Assembly: GCA_942486035.1 (NCBI GenBank)
Contig: CALNXK010000030.1
Location: 1,415,001-1,479,000 of the forward strand
Direction of reading: 5' to 3'
Source: Porites lobata
Lineage: Eukaryota; Cnidaria; Anthozoa; Scleractinia; Poritidae
Length of the DNA stretch: 64,000 bases
Shown: positions 63,360-64,000 of the stretch, in pieces
Position numbering within the stretch: the first letter of the stretch is position 1
Layout of the letters: every line of letters starts with the position of its first letter
Position numbers and translations under genes: made by a program
The notes under the pieces: generated by a model
What the model saw: only the letters and a program-made list of their open reading frames with translations
Database searches by the model: none
What the model was told of the DNA's origin: nothing

Positions 63360-64000
63360 ATAACTGAAGCCTCAAGGTAGTCCTCTAGGACATTGTCTTG
63401 TTGATCGTTAAACTTCTAAAAATTGAAGCTCTTACAGGACTACTAGAACTAAGAGTTGATCCAGCGGCTTTGTTATAGCCTCAGCAGGGTCAATATCTGT
63501 ATTATTCAGTTTCATTTTCCTCGTCAGACATTTCAGCTTCTAATTGTGATGCCTCGCACTGCAGCAAATACCAAGATGGCGAGCGGGAAGCTCTATTGTT
63601 GGAGCGAATAACCGCTGGATTTAAGCGCCTGTTAGATACAGATAGCTGCTGTCCAGTTCATGGGCGCACCTGTTATTTTCTAATTTTTTTTTTAAGAACG
63701 TACGACATCCTTAGTTTTGACCAGTTTTAATAAAAACCTTTCAATAAAGACCTTTATGATGGCTTGGTCAGTTTTTAACTATTCGACTCAAAAGTTGCCA
63801 TGGAAGGCAAAAGTTGCTCTAGGCTGCACGCAGTACAAAAAGTTGCTGAAAAGGCTATAAGTTGCTCAAAAAATGCCGAGCACAATCTATTTACGCCTGA
63901 TTTACACCTAGTCGCACCCCCACCCCCTCCCCCTGCCTCCTCCCTACGGGCCCGGTACACTACAGCACGTTGGCGCTGGGTTATGTGAATCTGATCCAGC
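63360..64000. other. No gene seen
   Basis: Short frames at 63775-63988 on both strands overlap a C-rich tract (CACCCCCACCCCCTCC) and have no recognisable domain. No RNA gene or large repeat is apparent. Confidence 0.4.

Overview
The window looks like nuclear DNA of a marine invertebrate, most likely an anthozoan cnidarian such as a stony coral. The reasons are AT-rich sequence, many short exons with GT-AG introns, dense foldback and MITE-like repeats, degraded non-LTR retrotransposons, and a MACPF gene family typical of cnidarians. The species assignment is inference. No prokaryotic genes, rRNA, convincing tRNA or CRISPR were seen. All three recognisable genes lie on the minus strand.

Region 1 (976-11784, possibly from 12243): MACPF paralogue 1. 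It has a signal-peptide exon, an acidic exon, a helical exon and six MACPF exons, then runs off the left edge. Its fifth coding exon has lost about 43 bp, including the splice donor that is intact in paralogue 2. Region 2 (12.2-21.3 kb): no intact gene. It holds two tandem copies of a TG...CA repeat element (one 460 bp, one 4.4 kb and packed with internal tandem repeats) and two degraded copies of the last exon of an N-acetylglucosamine kinase gene.

Region 3 (21302-48427): MACPF paralogue 2, the main find. Nineteen exons with matching phases at every junction give a predicted secreted mosaic of about 1645 codons. The order is signal peptide, acidic and helical spacer, MACPF, Pro-rich hinge, a domain resembling Methyltransf_FA (farnesoic acid O-methyltransferase-like), a Cys-rich segment and three pentraxin-like modules. 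Each pentraxin module is a phase 1-1 exon pair, and only the last is followed by an AATAAA signal. One in-frame TGA replaces a conserved Trp in the first pentraxin module, so the sequence as given stops after 1036 residues unless that base is wrong or polymorphic. Intron 9 holds a non-LTR reverse transcriptase relic.

Region 4 (52782-61468): a complete ten-exon N-acetylglucosamine kinase gene (NAGK, 352 aa). Its 3' end faces the 5' end of paralogue 2. The kinase last-exon relics at 18.5-19.1 kb sit in the same position relative to paralogue 1. This suggests that the ancestral tandem duplication unit was the NAGK 3' end plus the MACPF gene. Region 5 (61.5-64 kb): no gene, but strong palindromes and a long C-run.

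The MACPF-pentraxin protein would plausibly be a secreted or surface recognition-plus-pore protein used in defence, development or venom. That role is inferred from domain families only.
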